The position numbers and the translations under genes are program-made. From Halomonadaceae bacterium (GTDB lineage Bacteria > Pseudomonadota > Gammaproteobacteria > Pseudomonadales > Oleiphilaceae), in the NCBI GenBank assembly GCA_007692645.1, contig REBR01000170.1:1-38184 (forward strand): a stretch of DNA of 38,184 bases. Direction: 5' to 3'. The notes beneath the pieces were generated by a model, which had not been told where the DNA came from, did not search any database, and worked only from the letters and a program-made list of their open reading frames with translations. Shown here piece after piece: positions 25,047 through 33,692 of the stretch. Positions within the stretch are counted from its first letter, which is position 1. The number at the start of each line of letters is the position of its first letter.

Positions 25047-27344
25047 ATGACTAATAACCGAAAAAAAAGCCCGCCGGTAAAGCGCCGCTCCTGGTCTGGC
25101 CTGTTTCTGCGCCTGCTGCTGGTAGCTGCCCTGTTGCTCACTGTCTGGGTGGTGTATCTGGATCACCAGGTCACCAGCCGTTTTGAAGGTAACCGCTGGG
25201 AAGTCCCCTCACGGGTATTCGCCCGCGCCCTTGAGCTCTATGAAGGGGCCAGCCTGAGCCCTGATGCACTGGAGTCGGAACTCGCCGCCCTGGGTTATCG
25301 CCGTGATGGCGCCCTGAGCCAGCCCGGCACCTGGCACCGCCAGGGCAACCAGTTGCGCTTGCGCAGCCGGGGTTTTCAGTTCCCCGGTGGGCCGGAATCC
25401 GGGCGTACCCTGTCATTGCGTTTCGATAACAGCACTATCAGCCAGATGCGGGTGGAGCAGGGGCAGCCAGAGCCGGTGGTGCGTCTGGAGCCGCAAGCCA
25501 TTGGCGGGATTTATCCGGCTCACAATGAAGACCGCATCCTGATCCGGCTGGAACAGTTGCCACCACTGTTTCGTGAGGCGCTGATTGTGACGGAAGACCG
25601 TGATTTTGCGGATCACTGGGGCCTGGCACCGGTGTCTATTGCCCGGGCTATGCTGGCCAATATGCGGGCCGGCCGGGTGGTGCAGGGTGGCAGTACCCTG
25701 ACCCAGCAGTTGGTAAAAAACTTCTACCTCACTGCTGACCGCACCTACAGCCGTAAGCTGAATGAGGCAATGATGGCGGTGTTGCTGGAGCTGCGTTATC
25801 CCAAAGAGGAGATTTTTGCGGCTTACCTCAATGAGGTGTACCTGGGGCAGGCAGGGCAGCGCTCCATTCACGGTATTGGTCTGGCCAGTCAGTTCTATTT
25901 TGGTAAACCCCTGTCAGAGCTGGAGGTGCAGGAGTCTGCCCTGCTGGTGGCCATGGTACGGGGACCCACCTATTACAATCCCCGTCGCCACCCCCAGCGT
26001 GCCACTGAAAGGCGCAATCTGGTGCTGGGGCTGCTGGAAGAGCAGGGTAATCTGTCAGCGGGTGCCGCCAGAGATGCCCGCCGGGCTCCCCTGGGGGTCA
26101 TTGAGCAGCCCCGCTTTCAGGCCAACCCGTACCCGGCGTTTATGGATCTGGTGCGCCAGCACCTGAAGCGGGATTATGACGATAAGGATTTGCAGTCATC
26201 AGGGCTGCGTATTTTTACCACCCTTGACCCTCAGGTTCAGACCACCGCCGCCCGGCGTTTAAGCGAGACCCTGGATGAGCTGTCCGCCGGGCCGGGTAAC
26301 GACACCCTGGAAGGGGCCATGGTGATTACCCGCCCACATAGCGGTGAAGTGCAGGCCGTAGTAGGCAGCCGCGCGTCCGGGGCCATGGGTTTTAACCGGG
26401 CAGTGGCAGCCCGGCGGCCTATTGGCTCACTGATCAAACCGGCCATTTATCTCAGTGCCCTGGAGCAGCCATCACGCTATACCCTGATCAGCCCGCTGAA
26501 GGATGAGCCATTCCGCATCGAATTCAGAAACGGGGATGAGTGGTCGCCAAAGAATTTTGACGGCAAGTCCCACGGTGAGGTGCCACTGCACCAGGCCCTG
26601 TCGAAATCCTATAACCAGGCAACGGTCCGGCTGGGGCTGGATGTGGGTCTCGACCCGGTGCGGGATATGCTCCAGCGCCTCGGGCTTGAGCGACGGCCTG
26701 GCTCCTACCCCGCATTGCTGCTGGGAAGTCTGGACCTGTCGCCCCTGCAGGTGACCGAGCTTTACCAGACCCTGGCCGCCTCCGGATACCAGGTCCCCCT
26801 GCGCAGTATTACCGCGGTGACTACCTCAGACGGGGAAATCCTGTCCCGCTATGATCTGGAAATTCGCCAGGTGGTGGAACCCGGACCCATGCACCTGCTG
26901 CACTATGCCATGCAGGAAACGGTGCGTGACGGGACGGGTCGTGGGGTCTATCGCTTCCTGCCGGATGCCATTCATGTGGCGGGCAAAACCGGTACTACCG
27001 ATGGCGGCCGGGACACCTGGTTTGCCGGTTTTACCGGCAACACACTGGGGGTCACCTGGGTCGGCACAGACGACAATGTCCCCACCCTGCTGTCCGGGGG
27101 TACCGGGGCCCTGCGGGTGTGGGGCCGGGTTATGGCAGATCTGCCACAACAGTCCCTGGCGCCGGTGGTGCCGGGTAACGTGGATTACCACTGGATTGAT
27201 ACGGAAAGCGGCCTGCTGACGGCGGAAAATTGCCGGGATGCCCGTCGAATTCCCTTTATTGCCGGCTCTGCACCCACCCAGACCAGGCCCTGTGGCGATA
27301 CCATGGGTGGCCGGGTACAACGGTGGTTTGAGCGCTTATTCTGA
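25047..27344 (+). CDS. mrcB: Penicillin-binding protein 1B (bifunctional transglycosylase/transpeptidase)
   Basis: Polymerises and cross-links peptidoglycan at the outer face of the inner membrane. 765 residues from ATG 25047. Order: short basic cytoplasmic tail, membrane anchor (about 17-37), UB2H-type domain (about 50-145), GT51 transglycosylase with catalytic E183 in TEDRDF and GGSTLTQQLVKNF, then the transpeptidase with S461-LIK (nucleophile and lysine), SYN at 521-523 and KTG at 647-649. The UB2H segment argues for PBP1b (activated by LpoB-type lipoproteins) rather than PBP1a. Start is uncertain: no ribosome site precedes 25047, and an upstream in-frame GTG at 24981 has AAGG too close to it. 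A lipoprotein gene follows immediately. Confidence 0.95.
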   Translation: MTNNRKKSPPVKRRSWSGLFLRLLLVAALLLTVWVVYLDHQVTSRFEGNRWEVPSRVFARALELYEGASLSPDALESELAALGYRRDGALSQPGTWHRQGNQLRLRSRGFQFPGGPESGRTLSLRFDNSTISQMRVEQGQPEPVVRLEPQAIGGIYPAHNEDRILIRLEQLPPLFREALIVTEDRDFADHWGLAPVSIARAMLANMRAGRVVQGGSTLTQQLVKNFYLTADRTYSRKLNEAMMAVLLELRYPKEEIFAAYLNEVYLGQAGQRSIHGIGLASQFYFGKPLSELEVQESALLVAMVRGPTYYNPRRHPQRATERRNLVLGLLEEQGNLSAGAARDARRAPLGVIEQPRFQANPYPAFMDLVRQHLKRDYDDKDLQSSGLRIFTTLDPQVQTTAARRLSETLDELSAGPGNDTLEGAMVITRPHSGEVQAVVGSRASGAMGFNRAVAARRPIGSLIKPAIYLSALEQPSRYTLISPLKDEPFRIEFRNGDEWSPKNFDGKSHGEVPLHQALSKSYNQATVRLGLDVGLDPVRDMLQRLGLERRPGSYPALLLGSLDLSPLQVTELYQTLAASGYQVPLRSITAVTTSDGEILSRYDLEIRQVVEPGPMHLLHYAMQETVRDGTGRGVYRFLPDAIHVAGKTGTTDGGRDTWFAGFTGNTLGVTWVGTDDNVPTLLSGGTGALRVWGRVMADLPQQSLAPVVPGNVDYHWIDTESGLLTAENCRDARRIPFIAGSAPTQTRPCGDTMGGRVQRWFERLF

Positions 27345-27364
27345 TGACAAAAGGATGCTGGGAA

Positions 27365-27814
27365 ATGGGTAAAGGGTTAGTAGGGTTGCTGGCATTGGTG
27401 TTGCTGGCGGGTTGCGCCATTGAGCTGGCAGAAACCCCAGAGCAGCGAGAGGCGCCCAGGGAGCAGGAAGCGCCAGTAGTAACAGTCCCGGATGAGCCTG
27501 CACCCCATGAGCGGCGCAGTGGCGATGCCTTGTCCCCGGCAGCTGCCAGCCTGCTGGCATCCGCCAGGGGGTTCTTGCAGGGGGGGCAGCCAGACCGGGC
27601 ACTGAGCCTGATTCAGCGTGCCCATGGGATTTCCCCGAATGCGGCGGAAGTCTATTACCATTTTGCCCAGGCCCATCAGGCCCGCCAGGAGTACGACCGG
27701 GCGGAACAGTTCGCCCGCCGGGGTCTGGCCCTGGCAGGTAACCGGGAAAAGCTGGAGCGCCAGGGTGCAGAATTACTGGCGGGCATTCGACATGCCGCCA
27801 CTAATTCCCAGTGA
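27365..27814 (+). CDS. TPR-containing lipoprotein downstream of mrcB
   Basis: 149 residues. The start at 27365 gives a compact lipoprotein signal MGKGLVGLLALVLLAGC, with the lipobox LLAGC and cysteine at about residue 17; AAAGGATG lies 10-15 bases upstream. An alternative ATG at 27344 overlaps the mrcB stop (TGATGA). After a proline/glutamate-rich linker the C-terminal half (about 65-145) looks like two TPR-type helix pairs (SLIQRAHGISPNAAEVYYHF, then EQFARRGLAL). The coupling to mrcB suggests an envelope role near PBP1b, perhaps like an LpoB activator in function, but there is no resemblance to LpoB to prove it. The same gene follows ponB in Pseudomonas, as I recall. Confidence 0.82.
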   Translation: MGKGLVGLLALVLLAGCAIELAETPEQREAPREQEAPVVTVPDEPAPHERRSGDALSPAAASLLASARGFLQGGQPDRALSLIQRAHGISPNAAEVYYHFAQAHQARQEYDRAEQFARRGLALAGNREKLERQGAELLAGIRHAATNSQ

Positions 27815-27850
27815 CAGCCAGCCCTGCCGCCAGCACTTAGAGCGGCGGTC

Positions 27851-29134
27851 TCAGGTGAGCTGGGCGAAGACCTTTTCCGCGGCTGTCAGGGTGGCCTCAA
27901 TATCTTCTTCCCTGTGGGCTGAGGAAATAAACCCCGCCTCGAAAGCGGAAGGTGCCAGATAAATTCCTTGAGCCAGCATGGCGTGGAAGAAGCGGCTGAA
28001 GCGCTCAGTGTCACAGGCCATCACATGGTCGAAGCGGGTGACTTCCGGTTGATCGGTAAAAAAGAAGCCAAACATGCCCCCGGCGCCCTGGGCCAGGAAA
28101 GGAATGCCAGCTGCTTCTGCCCGGGTTTGCATGCCCTCGATCAGCTGCTGCATGCGCGCCTCCAGCTGCTCGTGGAAGCCCGGAGCAGACAGCCCGTTCA
28201 GGGTGGCCAGGCCGGCGCGCATGGCCAGTGGGTTGCCGGAGAGAGTGCCTGCCTGGTACACCGGGCCCATGGGGGACAGGTACTCCATGATATCCTGCCT
28301 GCCACCCAGGGCACCCACAGGCAGGCCGCCGCCAATGATTTTGCCCAGGCAGGTGAGGTCCGGTGTTACTCCGTAACGGGCCTGAGCACCCCCCAGGGCG
28401 ACCCGGAAACCGCACATCACCTCATCAAAAATCAGCAGGCTGCCGTGTTCATCGCAGATTTCCCGCAGGGTTTGCAGAAAACCCTCAGCAGGCAGTACGC
28501 AGTTCATATTGCCGCACACCGGCTCCATGATAATGCAGGCAATCTGGTCGCCATACTGTTCAAAGATCTGGCGTACCTGTTGCGGGTCGTTGTAATCCGC
28601 CGTCAGGGTCAGCTCAGCCAGGGCTGCGGGAATGCCCGGGGAGTTGGGCTGCCCCAGGGTCAGGGCGCCAGAGCCGGCCTTTACCAGCAGGGAGTCCACA
28701 TGGCCGTGGTAGTTGCCGGCAAATTTGAGGATTTTGTCCCGGCCGGTAAAGCCCCTGGCCAGCCGAATAGCGGTCATGGTGGCTTCGGTGCCAGAGCTGG
28801 TCATGCGGACCCGCTCAATGGAGGGCATTAGTTCGCAGACTTTTTTTGCCATGGCGGTTTCAATGGCGGTGGGTGCCCCGTAACCGGTCCCTTCCTGCAG
28901 TTGTGTAGCGATGGCCTCCAGCACCGGTGGGTAGGCATGGCCCAGAATCATCGGCCCCCAGGAACCCACGTAATCGATATAGCGCCGGTCATCCTCGTCA
29001 TACAGATAGGGGCCCTGAGCCTTTTTGAAAAACAGCGGCGTCCCTCCGACCCCCTTAAAGGCCCTCACCGGGGAGTTCACACCACCGGGAATATAGCGCT
29101 GTGCATTTTCAAACAGGATTTCGGACTGGCTCAT
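27851..29134 (-). CDS. hemL: Glutamate-1-semialdehyde 2,1-aminomutase
   Basis: PLP enzyme converting glutamate-1-semialdehyde to 5-aminolevulinate in the C5 heme pathway. 427 residues (E. coli 426). Expected segments: [58 protein letters not shown] and the PLP lysine K265 in [13 protein letters not shown]. Last gene of the apparent hemJ-thiD-thiE-hemL run, 24 bases after thiE. Convergent with the mrcB lipoprotein gene. Confidence 0.98.
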   Translation of the reverse strand: MSQSEILFENAQRYIPGGVNSPVRAFKGVGGTPLFFKKAQGPYLYDEDDRRYIDYVGSWGPMILGHAYPPVLEAIATQLQEGTGYGAPTAIETAMAKKVCELMPSIERVRMTSSGTEATMTAIRLARGFTGRDKILKFAGNYHGHVDSLLVKAGSGALTLGQPNSPGIPAALAELTLTADYNDPQQVRQIFEQYGDQIACIIMEPVCGNMNCVLPAEGFLQTLREICDEHGSLLIFDEVMCGFRVALGGAQARYGVTPDLTCLGKIIGGGLPVGALGGRQDIMEYLSPMGPVYQAGTLSGNPLAMRAGLATLNGLSAPGFHEQLEARMQQLIEGMQTRAEAAGIPFLAQGAGGMFGFFFTDQPEVTRFDHVMACDTERFSRFFHAMLAQGIYLAPSAFEAGFISSAHREEDIEATLTAAEKVFAQLT

Positions 29135-29158
29135 AGGGGGCTCCGTGAAGCAGTGGGA

Positions 29159-29797
29159 TTATTCATTAACAAATGGTTCAAACAGTTGGCTGAAGGCCCT
29201 GGCGCGGGCTTCAATGTCTTCGGCGCCAAACAGACCCTGCACTACCGCCAGCAGGTCAGCGCCGGCGGCAATCACCGGAGGCGCATTATCCAGTGTGATG
29301 CCGCCAATGGCTACCCGGGGAACCCCGAGGCTGCGTGCCTGTTCCAGCACATGTAAGGGTGCTCGACCCGCACCGCTTTTGGTGTTGGAGGTAAAAAACC
29401 GGCCAAACGCCACGTAATCCGCCGGATTGCCAGCCACCAATGCGGCATGTTCAACATCCCCCTGACAGCTGGCACCGATAATGGCGTTGCTGCCAAGGCG
29501 CTGGCGGCTGCCCGCCAGATCCGGGTCACTGCGGCCCAGGTGCACCCCGTCTGCCCCCAGTTCATGGGCCAGGTCAGGGTTGTCGTTAATAATCAGCGGC
29601 ACACCATACTCACGGCATAGCTCAAGCAGTTGCGCGCCCCGTTGGCGGGCTTCCCGTCCACTGCAGTGTTTGTCCCGGTACTGCACCATCACGGCCCCCC
29701 CTTTCAGGGCAGCGGCAACCCCTGACAGCAGACGCTCACCCGGCAACAAGAAAGGGTCGGTAATGGCGTAAAGTCCGCGGCGGGGCAGAGGGTTCAT
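29159..29797 (-). CDS. thiE: Thiamine-phosphate synthase
   Basis: Couples hydroxymethylpyrimidine diphosphate to thiazole phosphate to give thiamine phosphate. 212 residues, a TIM barrel of normal length. Recognisable pieces are the GLYAITDP start, VMVQYRDKHCSGRE (pyrophosphate and pyrimidine site), LIINDNPDLAHELGADGVHLGRSD, GASCQGDVEHA, DYVAFGRFFTSNTKSGA and AIGGITLDNAPPVIAAGADLLAV. Its ATG overlaps the thiD stop by four bases, and ThiD makes its substrate. I see no TPP riboswitch in front of this run of genes. Confidence 0.97.
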   Translation of the reverse strand: MNPLPRRGLYAITDPFLLPGERLLSGVAAALKGGAVMVQYRDKHCSGREARQRGAQLLELCREYGVPLIINDNPDLAHELGADGVHLGRSDPDLAGSRQRLGSNAIIGASCQGDVEHAALVAGNPADYVAFGRFFTSNTKSGAGRAPLHVLEQARSLGVPRVAIGGITLDNAPPVIAAGADLLAVVQGLFGAEDIEARARAFSQLFEPFVNE

Positions 29798-30570
29798 CGG
29801 GCCACCCGGTCCGGGACCGGCTGGCCCCGACCCACCTGCAGTGCATGTTCAATGCTCCCGGCCACAAAGGTCTGGGCGGCTTCGATGGCAGCGGGCAAAG
29901 ACTGGCCCTTGGCCATCCCCGCGCTGATGGCGGCGGCGAGGGTGCAGCCGCTGCCATGGTACTCACCTCCCACACGGGGCAGCTGCCAGGTCTGCACCGG
30001 TTGGCCCGGCTGATAGAGACGGTTGCTGATCAAGGCTTCTTTACCATGGCCACCGGTGGCCAGAATGGCGCCACAGCCGGTTTGCATCAGTCGGGCCACA
30101 GCCCCTTCGGTGTTGTCGCTGTCACCCAGCTGACATAACTCCGGGCCATTGGGGGTCAGCAGATCTGCAAGGGGAAACAGGTGGTCACGCATGGTGCACC
30201 AGAGGGATTCATCTGCCAGTTCACCGCCCCCTGCGGCTTTGATAACCGGGTCCAGCACCAGTGGCACGCCGGGCATTTGCGCCAGAAATTCTGCCAGCAC
30301 CTGGACGACGGCGGCATTACCCAGGGCGCCGGTCTTGATGGCATGGATCGGGCAGTCGGCCTTCAGGGCCTGTAATTGCCGGCGAATCAGCTGGGCATCT
30401 ACCGCCTCACTGCCGAGAACGTTGACGGTGTCCTGAACAGTCAGGCAACTGATTACTGGCAGCGGGTGGCATCCCATTGCAGTAATGGCCTGAATGTCTG
30501 CCTGGATGCCGGCGCCACCGGAGGGGTCGAGACCGGCAATGACCAGGACTTGGGGGCGTTCATGTAACAT
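29794..30570 (-). CDS. thiD: Hydroxymethylpyrimidine/phosphomethylpyrimidine kinase
   Basis: Ribokinase-fold kinase that phosphorylates HMP twice to HMP-PP. 258 residues. Motifs: VIAGLDPSGGAGIQADIQAI at the N-terminus, VLDPVIKAAGGGEL, LLTPNGPELCQLGD, the GG-containing segment ATGGHGKEA, and the C-terminal anion-hole motif YHGSGCTLAAAISAGMA. The start is ATG 30570, two bases after the hemJ stop, with GAGG further upstream, so it is in one transcript with hemJ and thiE. Confidence 0.96.
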   Translation of the reverse strand: MLHERPQVLVIAGLDPSGGAGIQADIQAITAMGCHPLPVISCLTVQDTVNVLGSEAVDAQLIRRQLQALKADCPIHAIKTGALGNAAVVQVLAEFLAQMPGVPLVLDPVIKAAGGGELADESLWCTMRDHLFPLADLLTPNGPELCQLGDSDNTEGAVARLMQTGCGAILATGGHGKEALISNRLYQPGQPVQTWQLPRVGGEYHGSGCTLAAAISAGMAKGQSLPAAIEAAQTFVAGSIEHALQVGRGQPVPDRVAR

Positions 30571-30572
30571 GG

Positions 30573-30995
30573 TTAAAAGGGCCTCACAACCGCGAGAATA
30601 ATAATGCCGATTAATAGCAGCACCGGAAACTCATTGAAAAAGCGATAAAACACATGGCCGCGCTGATTGCGATCATCCCTGAACTGGCGCAGCAGATGCC
30701 CGCAATACAAGTGATAGGCAACCAGTATGGCAATCAGCACCAGTTTGGCCTGCATCCATCCCTGACTGAGATAGAAGCCAGGATTAAGCAGGATCAACCA
30801 GATACCAAAAATCATTGTTACCACCATGGCCGGGTTGGTGATCCCCCGGTACAGTTTGCGCTCCATTACTTTGAAACGCTCACGGCCGGTAGTGTCTTCC
30901 GCCATGGCATGGTAAACAAACAGCCTTGGCAGATAAAACAGGCCGGCAAACCAGGCGACCATGGCCATCAGGTGTATTGCTTTAATCCAGAGCAC
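30573..30995 (-). CDS. hemJ: Protoporphyrinogen IX oxidase HemJ (UPF0093 family)
   Basis: Small membrane protein, 140 residues with four hydrophobic helices, which in bacteria lacking HemY/HemG oxidises protoporphyrinogen IX to protoporphyrin IX. The start LWIKAIHLMAMVAWFAGLFY holds the conserved histidine H8; LYRGITNPAMVVTMIFG and AYHLYCGHLL carry further conserved residues. The start is GTG with AAAGAGG seven bases upstream. First gene of hemJ-thiD-thiE-hemL, so both an early and a late heme gene flank the thiamine pair. Divergent from argC. Confidence 0.9.
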   Translation of the reverse strand: MLWIKAIHLMAMVAWFAGLFYLPRLFVYHAMAEDTTGRERFKVMERKLYRGITNPAMVVTMIFGIWLILLNPGFYLSQGWMQAKLVLIAILVAYHLYCGHLLRQFRDDRNQRGHVFYRFFNEFPVLLLIGIIILAVVRPF

Positions 30996-31218
30996 AGGAC
31001 TACCTCTTTTTTAAAAAAAGTTAATATAAGGCTCGGGATAACACCCGGACCCGTTATGACCAGCTCCGCAGACCAGGGGCACCCCACTAGCGTTGACCAA
31101 CAGTGGGTTTACATGGGGTTATGGCCAGCCTACCCATTATCACATGCTATGATGGGGGTTTATTCTTTTCAGTGCCAGACGGCAGGTCGGCACCCATAGC
31201 ACTTAGGAGACAGGCGCA

Positions 31219-32250
31219 GTGATCAAAGTAGGTATTGTCGGGGGTACCGGTTACACCGGAGTCGAGTTGTTGCGCCTGTTAGCGGATCATGATCAGGTCG
31301 AGGTGGTGGCCATCACCTCCCGCTCTGAAGCCGGTACCCGGGTGGATGAAATGTTCCCCAGTTTACGCGGTTACTATGACTTGGCGTTTACCGATGCCTC
31401 CGATGAAAGTCTGGCCGCCTGTGATGTGGTGTTTTTCGCCACTCCCAATGGCGTTGCCATGCGTCGTATTCCGGCATTAATGGCAAAAGGTGCACGGATT
31501 ATTGACCTGTCTGCGGATTTCCGCCTGCAGGACCTGGGAGTCTGGGAAAAATGGTACGGTGAACAGCATCTGGCCCCTGAGCTGGTGCCAGCGGCGGTCT
31601 ACGGGCTGCCGGAAATGTTCCGTGAAAAGATTGCCGGTGCCCGGCTGGTAGCGAATCCGGGCTGTTATGCCACCGCCATTCAGTTGGGCTTCCTGCCTCT
31701 GGTTGAGCAGGGCCTGGTGGATACCAGCTGGCTGATCGCCGATGGTAAATCCGGCGCCAGCGGCGCTGGCCGCGCCGCCAAGGTGGGCACCCTGATGGGG
31801 GAAGTTGGGGAGAGCTTCAAAGCCTATGGGGCTTCCGGCCACCGCCACGGGCCTGAGATTGAGCAGGGGCTGGCCGCCATGCAGGGCAAACCTGCCACTG
31901 TTACGTTTGTGCCCCATCTGGTGCCCATGGTGCGGGGCATTGAAGCGACCCTGTATGCCCGTTTGACCGACGACAGTCAGGATCTGCAGGCGTTGTTTGA
32001 ATCCCGTTTTGCTGATGAGCCCTTTGTGGATGTCATGCCCTGGGGTTCACACCCGGAAACCCGCAGCGTAAGGGGCGGTAATACCTGCCGGATGGCGCTG
32101 CACCGCCAGCCAGGCCAGTCCCAGATCATAGTGACATCGGTGATCGACAATCTGGTCAAGGGTGCTGCAGGTCAGGCCATTCAGAACCTGAATATCATGT
32201 GCGGGCTGCCTGAAACCCAGGGCCTTAAGAGCCCGGCTTTGCTGCCTTGA
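31219..32250 (+). CDS. argC: N-acetyl-gamma-glutamyl-phosphate reductase
   Basis: NADPH-dependent reduction of N-acetylglutamyl phosphate in arginine synthesis. 343 residues. The N-terminal Rossmann motif is [18 protein letters not shown]. The catalytic cysteine is C149 in [33 protein letters not shown] and [10 protein letters not shown] are further family segments. The start is GTG with AGGAGA about nine bases before it. No convincing ARG box was found in the 220-base gap to hemJ; a -10-like TATGAT lies at 31148-31153 without a matching -35. Confidence 0.98.
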   Translation: MIKVGIVGGTGYTGVELLRLLADHDQVEVVAITSRSEAGTRVDEMFPSLRGYYDLAFTDASDESLAACDVVFFATPNGVAMRRIPALMAKGARIIDLSADFRLQDLGVWEKWYGEQHLAPELVPAAVYGLPEMFREKIAGARLVANPGCYATAIQLGFLPLVEQGLVDTSWLIADGKSGASGAGRAAKVGTLMGEVGESFKAYGASGHRHGPEIEQGLAAMQGKPATVTFVPHLVPMVRGIEATLYARLTDDSQDLQALFESRFADEPFVDVMPWGSHPETRSVRGGNTCRMALHRQPGQSQIIVTSVIDNLVKGAAGQAIQNLNIMCGLPETQGLKSPALLP

Positions 32251-32304
32251 GGCAGTGGGGCCGGTAAGTCACGGATACCCTTTTATCTAACAAGAGCATT
32301 GCTG

Positions 32305-33033
32305 GTGGCAAAGAAAACACAACAACAAGACACCATGGAAATCGTTTACCGTCGGCCCGGCTACCGCTTGCGCATACTGGGGATTTTTCTGCTGCTGATT
32401 GCGCTATTTAGTGCCGGGTTCTATCAGTTGGGGGCCTGGCAGCAGACCCAGGGGCTTGGAGTCGGTTTGAACAAGGATTTGACCCTGTCTCAGCAACTGC
32501 AGTTGTTGGGACAGGAAAATGAACAGCTTAAGCAGCAGCTGGCTGTAGCGGAACGTGGGCAGGCCATCGATCAGCAGGCCCTGCAGGAGGCTCAGCGGGA
32601 AATCAGCGGCCTACAAGAGCAGTTGCAGTCAGAGCGTAATGAGTTGGCCCTGTTTCGGACCATTGTGGCTCCGGAAGAATCAGAGACCGGGCTGCAGATA
32701 CAGCGGTTTCAGCTGACACCCACCCGCATCGAAGATCGTTGGCGTTTTAATCTGGTATTGACCCAGATCGGTGACAATACCCGTTTCCAAAGCGGCAATG
32801 TGACCGTTATGCTGCTGGGGGAGCAGGAGGGTGAACGCAAGTCCTTGCCGCTGGAGACCTTGTCGCAAGACGTTGATGCTAACGAGATACGGTTTCGTTT
32901 CCGCTACTTCCAGCGTGTTCAGGGGGTGCTAAAGCTGCCCCCAGGTTTTACGCCCCTGGAGATTGTGGTCTCTGCAAATCCGGAAGGAGCCCGTGCAGAA
33001 AAGGTTGAGCGGGTATTCGACTGGCAGGAATAG
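32305..33033 (+). CDS. Membrane-anchored coiled-coil protein of unknown function
   Basis: About 242 residues. A basic N-terminus precedes one membrane segment (about 23-43 from this start), then a long heptad-type coiled coil rich in Gln/Glu/Leu (about 60-125), then a likely beta-rich periplasmic domain (about 130-240). Starts: GTG 32305 has AAGAG eight bases upstream and is preferred; ATG 32335 (MEIVYRRPGYRLRIL) also gives a complete protein. The same type of gene lies between argC and a bactofilin gene in Pseudomonas. The bactofilin next door polymerises on the membrane, so a joint cell-envelope or scaffolding role is a reasonable guess, no more. An AACAACAA motif overlaps the first codons. 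Confidence 0.75.
   Translation: MAKKTQQQDTMEIVYRRPGYRLRILGIFLLLIALFSAGFYQLGAWQQTQGLGVGLNKDLTLSQQLQLLGQENEQLKQQLAVAERGQAIDQQALQEAQREISGLQEQLQSERNELALFRTIVAPEESETGLQIQRFQLTPTRIEDRWRFNLVLTQIGDNTRFQSGNVTVMLLGEQEGERKSLPLETLSQDVDANEIRFRFRYFQRVQGVLKLPPGFTPLEIVVSANPEGARAEKVERVFDWQE
32321..32328 (+). promoter_or_regulatory. Possible Hfq/Crc (CA) motif at a translation start
   Basis: AACAACAA lies in a purine/adenine-rich stretch (from about 32310 to 32330) between the two candidate start codons of the coiled-coil gene. It matches the AAnAAnAA pattern of Hfq/Crc targets and the repeats of the CrcZ-like RNA in this window. Confidence 0.35.
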
Positions 33034-33071
33034 GGTTATCCACTGACAGGGAATGGTCATCAAATCAAAAG

Positions 33072-33102
33072 TTGAGTGTAGTTAAGTCTCAGGACTTATA
33101 AA
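33072..33102 (+). promoter_or_regulatory. Possible bactofilin promoter
   Basis: TTGAGT (33072-33077) and TATAAA (33097-33102) with a 19-base spacer, about 20 bases before the ATG at 33122 and its GGGAGA ribosome site. Spacer is long; moderate support. Confidence 0.4.
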
Positions 33103-33121
33103 TAACCGGGAGAATAACAGC

Positions 33122-33610
33122 ATGTTTGGCAGCAATAAGACAAAAGTGAAAGCGTCCTCGGGGCATTTCGATACACTGATTTCCAGCAAGACCTCCCTTC
33201 AGGGGGATGTGAGCTTCTCCGGCGGTTTGCACATTGATGGCCGTATTGAGGGTTCCGTTCGCGCGGAAGAGGGCAGTGATGCCGTTCTGCGCATCAGTGA
33301 GGTGGGTGAAGTGGAAGGGGATGTTCATGCCCCGCGCATTGTTATCAATGGCACTGTTCACGGCAACGTCTATGCCACCGAGCATCTGGAGCTGGCTTCC
33401 AAGGCAGCCATTAATGGCAATGTGTATTACAACCTGATTGAAATGGCCATGGGTGCCGCCGTTAACGGCAGCCTGTTGCATCGCAAGGGTAACCAGGAAG
33501 TCCCCAAGCCCCAGGCTCGTCTAACAGGGCATTATGATCAGGGTGCGGAGCAGACCAGCGCTGATGCCGACCAGTCCGATGAAGAGGTACCACCGGCAGA
33601 GCGGATTTAG
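33122..33610 (+). CDS. Bactofilin family cytoskeletal protein
   Basis: Bactofilins polymerise without nucleotide into membrane-linked filaments that organise cell-wall enzymes, stalks or chromosome segregation. 162 residues. The core (about 18-120) is the DUF583 beta-helix, with repeated short glycine/valine turns (DTLISSKTSLQGDVSFSG, LHIDGRIEGSV, GEVEGDVHAPRIVINGTVHG, AAINGNVYYNLIEMAMGAAV). The flanking tails are disordered and the C-terminus is acidic. Neighbours point to envelope work: a membrane coiled-coil protein before it and, further on, an M23 peptidase, a type of enzyme other bactofilins are known to localise. Confidence 0.93.
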   Translation: MFGSNKTKVKASSGHFDTLISSKTSLQGDVSFSGGLHIDGRIEGSVRAEEGSDAVLRISEVGEVEGDVHAPRIVINGTVHGNVYATEHLELASKAAINGNVYYNLIEMAMGAAVNGSLLHRKGNQEVPKPQARLTGHYDQGAEQTSADADQSDEEVPPAERI

Positions 33611-33652
33611 AAACAGAACCGGGTAATACTTGATTGTTTTGCTCGGGTAAAG

Positions 33653-33666
33653 CCACAATAGTGTGG
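33653..33666. repeat. Palindrome upstream of erpA
   Basis: CCACA-ATAG-TGTGG, five-base arms with a 4-base centre, 27 bases before the erpA ATG. It overlaps a weak promoter match (TTGATT 33630-33635, CACAAT 33654-33659, spacer 18), so it could be an operator. erpA is often controlled by IscR; the match to IscR sites is not convincing by eye. Confidence 0.35.
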
Positions 33667-33692
33667 TGATACACCGCGAAACGAGGTTCTCA

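Noticed and set aside
31003-31018. T6A7 near-palindrome between hemJ and argC, as a possible terminator or regulator site
   Set aside because: It overlaps the hemJ ribosome-site region and is a simple A/T run; no stem of useful stability.
29135-31218. TPP riboswitch in front of the thiamine genes
   Set aside because: No CTGAGA-type THI box or matching fold seen upstream of hemJ or thiD.
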